Assembly: GCA_017531845.1 (NCBI GenBank)
Contig: JAFXKI010000003.1
Span: 324,354 to 388,353 of the forward strand
Source of the DNA: Opitutales bacterium
GTDB taxonomy: Bacteria > Verrucomicrobiota > Verrucomicrobiia > Opitutales > UBA953
Length of the DNA stretch: 64,000 bases
Direction of reading: 5' to 3'
Below, piece by piece: positions 62,384 through 64,000 of this stretch. Each line of letters starts with the position of its first letter. The stretch's first letter is position 1. The notes under the pieces are model-generated. The model saw nothing but the letters and a program-made list of their open reading frames with translations. It searched no databases and had not been told where the DNA came from. The translations under genes were made by a program, and so were the position numbers.

Positions 62384-64000
62384 CTATTCCGTTTCCGGAA
62401 GGATCGAGTTCATAAACAGCGTAAGCCGCTCCTGAATGTTGCGCGGCTCCGGCTCGGCAAGCACTGCCCGTGCCAATTTCCGCACGGAATCCGTATCCGT
62501 GTGGCGCAGAATGTAGCGGATTTTTGCCGCGCAATTCGGAGTCATGCTCAATGCGCTCACGCCCATTCCGAGCAAAAGCGGCGCGAATACGGGATCCCCC
62601 GCGATTTCTCCGCACACGGCGCAGGGAATTCCGGTTTTGCGCGCCGCTTTTACGATAAAATAAATCAGCTTCAAAACCGCCGGGTGATACGAATCGTAAA
62701 GATGCGAAATCTTTTCGTTCCCGCGATCGACGGCAAGCGTATATTGCGTCAAATCGTTAGTTCCGATACTGAAAAAGTCCACTTCCTCAGCGATATTTTC
62801 CGCAATTACCGCTGCGGCGGGAATCTCAATCATCGCGCCGACGGAAATATCTTCGTCAAACTTTTCGCCCCGGGAACGCAATTCATTTTTCGCCTCTTCC
62901 AAGACCTCTTTCGCGGCAACCACTTCCGCCACCGAGCAGATCATCGGGAACATAATTTTAATTTTCCCGAACGCGGACGCCCGCAAAATCGCCCGTAGCT
63001 GATCCTTAAAAATATCGCGAAATTCCAGGCAAAAACGAATCGCCCGGAAGCCCATAAACGGATTGTCCTCCCGCGCCAGAAGACTACTCGAAATCAACTT
63101 GTCTCCGCCCAAATCCAAGGTGCGGATAATAAGCGTTCCCGCCTCCGGCATCGATTCCGCCGCCCGGCGGTATTCCTCAAACTGCTGCTCCTCGCTCGGG
63201 AAACGATCGTTTCGTAAAAAAATACCCTCGGAGCGAAACAGCCCGACGCTTTTCAGGCGAAACTTTTTCAGATTTTCAATATCGTCCGCGCCGCCGATAT
63301 TGCCCTCAAGATGAAATGCGCACCCGTCGAGTGTCACGTCAGGAAGCGACAACTCCTTCTCAATCACCGCCGCCAAACGGGAACGCTGACGCGAAATCGT
63401 GGAATAACACGCAAGCGTTTTTTCCGAAGGATTGATGTAAACGATTCCCTTTTCCCCATCGACCAATATCTCATCGTCCTGAGCAATGCGTAGAGAGGCG
63501 TTGCGCAAGCCCACAACGGCGGGAATTCCCATCGCACGAGCAACAATCGCCGCGTGGCTCGTGCGGTTGCCCATGTCCGTAAGCAAAGCAAGCACGTTTG
63601 AGCGCTCAAAGGTTGTCGTCTCCGAAGGCGTCAAATCCTCCGCGACGATGACGCGTTTAGAATAGCGATCCGACGTTCCCGTCGGCGCAATTCCGAGCAA
63701 ATTTTTCAACACCCGCTGCGTCACGTCTCGAATATCCGAAACGCGCTCCTTCAAATAGTCATCTTCCAATCCCGCAAAAAACTCAATGTAGCGGCGCGAA
63801 GTGGAATTAAAACAATACTCGGCATTCAGCCCCGTTGTCGCCATCGCCTTGAGCGTTTCGCCGACGATTGCAGGATCGTCCAACACCAACAGATGAGCAT
63901 CAAAAATATCCGCCTCCGCCGTCGCCCCGCGGGAACGCACATCTTCCGCCAAGCCGGCAATCTGCTCCCGCGTGGCTTCCAACGCCCGCTCAAATCGATG
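62384..64000 (-). CDS. ptsI: Phosphoenolpyruvate-protein phosphotransferase (Enzyme I), N-terminus outside window
   Basis: The frame remains open to base 64000, so the start is outside the window. About 539 residues are visible. The phospho-His region is DMGNRTSHAAIVARAMGIP, with the active His in TSHAA. The C-terminal PEP-binding domain has RTLDLGGDKL, NPFMGFRAIRFCLE, FFSIGTNDLTQYTLAVDR and CGEIAGDPVFAPLLLGMG. Enzyme I transfers the PEP phosphate to HPr for sugar uptake or regulation. HPr is not in the window. Confidence 0.96.
   Translation of the reverse strand, partial: HRFERALEATREQIAGLAEDVRSRGATAEADIFDAHLLVLDDPAIVGETLKAMATTGLNAEYCFNSTSRRYIEFFAGLEDDYLKERVSDIRDVTQRVLKNLLGIAPTGTSDRYSKRVIVAEDLTPSETTTFERSNVLALLTDMGNRTSHAAIVARAMGIPAVVGLRNASLRIAQDDEILVDGEKGIVYINPSEKTLACYSTISRQRSRLAAVIEKELSLPDVTLDGCAFHLEGNIGGADDIENLKKFRLKSVGLFRSEGIFLRNDRFPSEEQQFEEYRRAAESMPEAGTLIIRTLDLGGDKLISSSLLAREDNPFMGFRAIRFCLEFRDIFKDQLRAILRASAFGKIKIMFPMICSVAEVVAAKEVLEEAKNELRSRGEKFDEDISVGAMIEIPAAAVIAENIAEEVDFFSIGTNDLTQYTLAVDRGNEKISHLYDSYHPAVLKLIYFIVKAARKTGIPCAVCGEIAGDPVFAPLLLGMGVSALSMTPNCAAKIRYILRHTDTDSVRKLARAVLAEPEPRNIQERLTLFMNSILPETE

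Noticed and set aside
1-64000. Octamer as FtsK-orienting (KOPS) or Chi-type signal
   Set aside because: Both orientations are about equally frequent over most of the window, whereas KOPS and Chi are strongly strand-biased.
1-64000. Octamer excess explained by terminators or by one repeat family
   Set aside because: Most copies lie singly inside unrelated genes (cas9, ftsK, ispG, aroC, hisD) in different reading frames.

Overview
This 64-kb window comes from an anaerobic member of the Verrucomicrobiota, most likely an Opitutales-type and host-associated lineage; that placement is inference. The supporting signs are three secreted proteins with near-identical PEP-CTERM tails (PEPS-FG-LAG...VASRRRR), a compact type II-C Cas9 resembling the Akkermansia protein as I remember it, pyruvate:ferredoxin oxidoreductase as the pyruvate-oxidising enzyme, FabV as enoyl reductase, the large form of IspG, and a short mraZ-rsmH-ftsL-ftsI division cluster. 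No rRNA, transposase or integrase was seen.

Layout. 1-6.6 kb: 3' part of a giant autotransporter-repeat/PEP-CTERM surface protein. 6.7-12.9 kb: fabV, an MBL-fold hydrolase, carboxynorspermidine dehydrogenase, recF, a TPR/LysM protein and a small Cys-rich redox protein. 13-16.9 kb: division cluster with a recognisable MraZ operator and a run of DnaA-box-like sites. 17-24.5 kb: an RsiV-like protein with a fresh 150-bp internal duplication, then a complete type II-C CRISPR-Cas locus: 27 repeats and 26 spacers, cas2, cas1 and cas9 on the minus strand, and a divergently oriented tracrRNA. 24.6-25.4 kb: tRNA-Ala(GGC) and a decayed-looking stretch. 25.4-36.5 kb: nifJ, folE2, a HAD phosphatase, two sugar epimerases, aroC, a degenerate P-loop protein and an ATP-grasp enzyme. 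36.5-43 kb: a 2168-residue modular membrane protein. 43-57 kb: two more PEP-CTERM proteins (one an IdeS-like cysteine protease), an AmpG-like permease and M16 protease operon, serS, ndk, ispG, a low-molecular-weight phosphatase and hisD. 57-64 kb: a CsoR/FrmR-type repressor with its operator, a SPOUT methyltransferase, ftsK, a HAD protein and a 5'-truncated ptsI.

The most striking signal is not a gene. The non-palindromic octamer CGGGAACG (extended form GCGGGAACGC) is scattered over the whole window in both orientations. My hand count of its 7-base core GGGAACG/CGTTCCC is about 200, against roughly 8 expected for a random 7-mer on two strands. It occurs inside coding genes in several reading frames, and between genes it is repeatedly paired head-to-head to form the stem of rho-independent terminators. 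This is how DNA-uptake sequences are arranged in Neisseriaceae and Pasteurellaceae. I know of no described uptake-type sequence in Verrucomicrobiota. The CRISPR array, and fabV at 6.7-7.9 kb, lack it.

The CRISPR locus is coherent. The tracrRNA anti-repeat fixes the crRNA sense strand as plus, and each repeat holds a promoter-like TTGATT-N16-CAAAAT ending at the repeat-spacer junction, as in the Neisseria meningitidis type II-C system.
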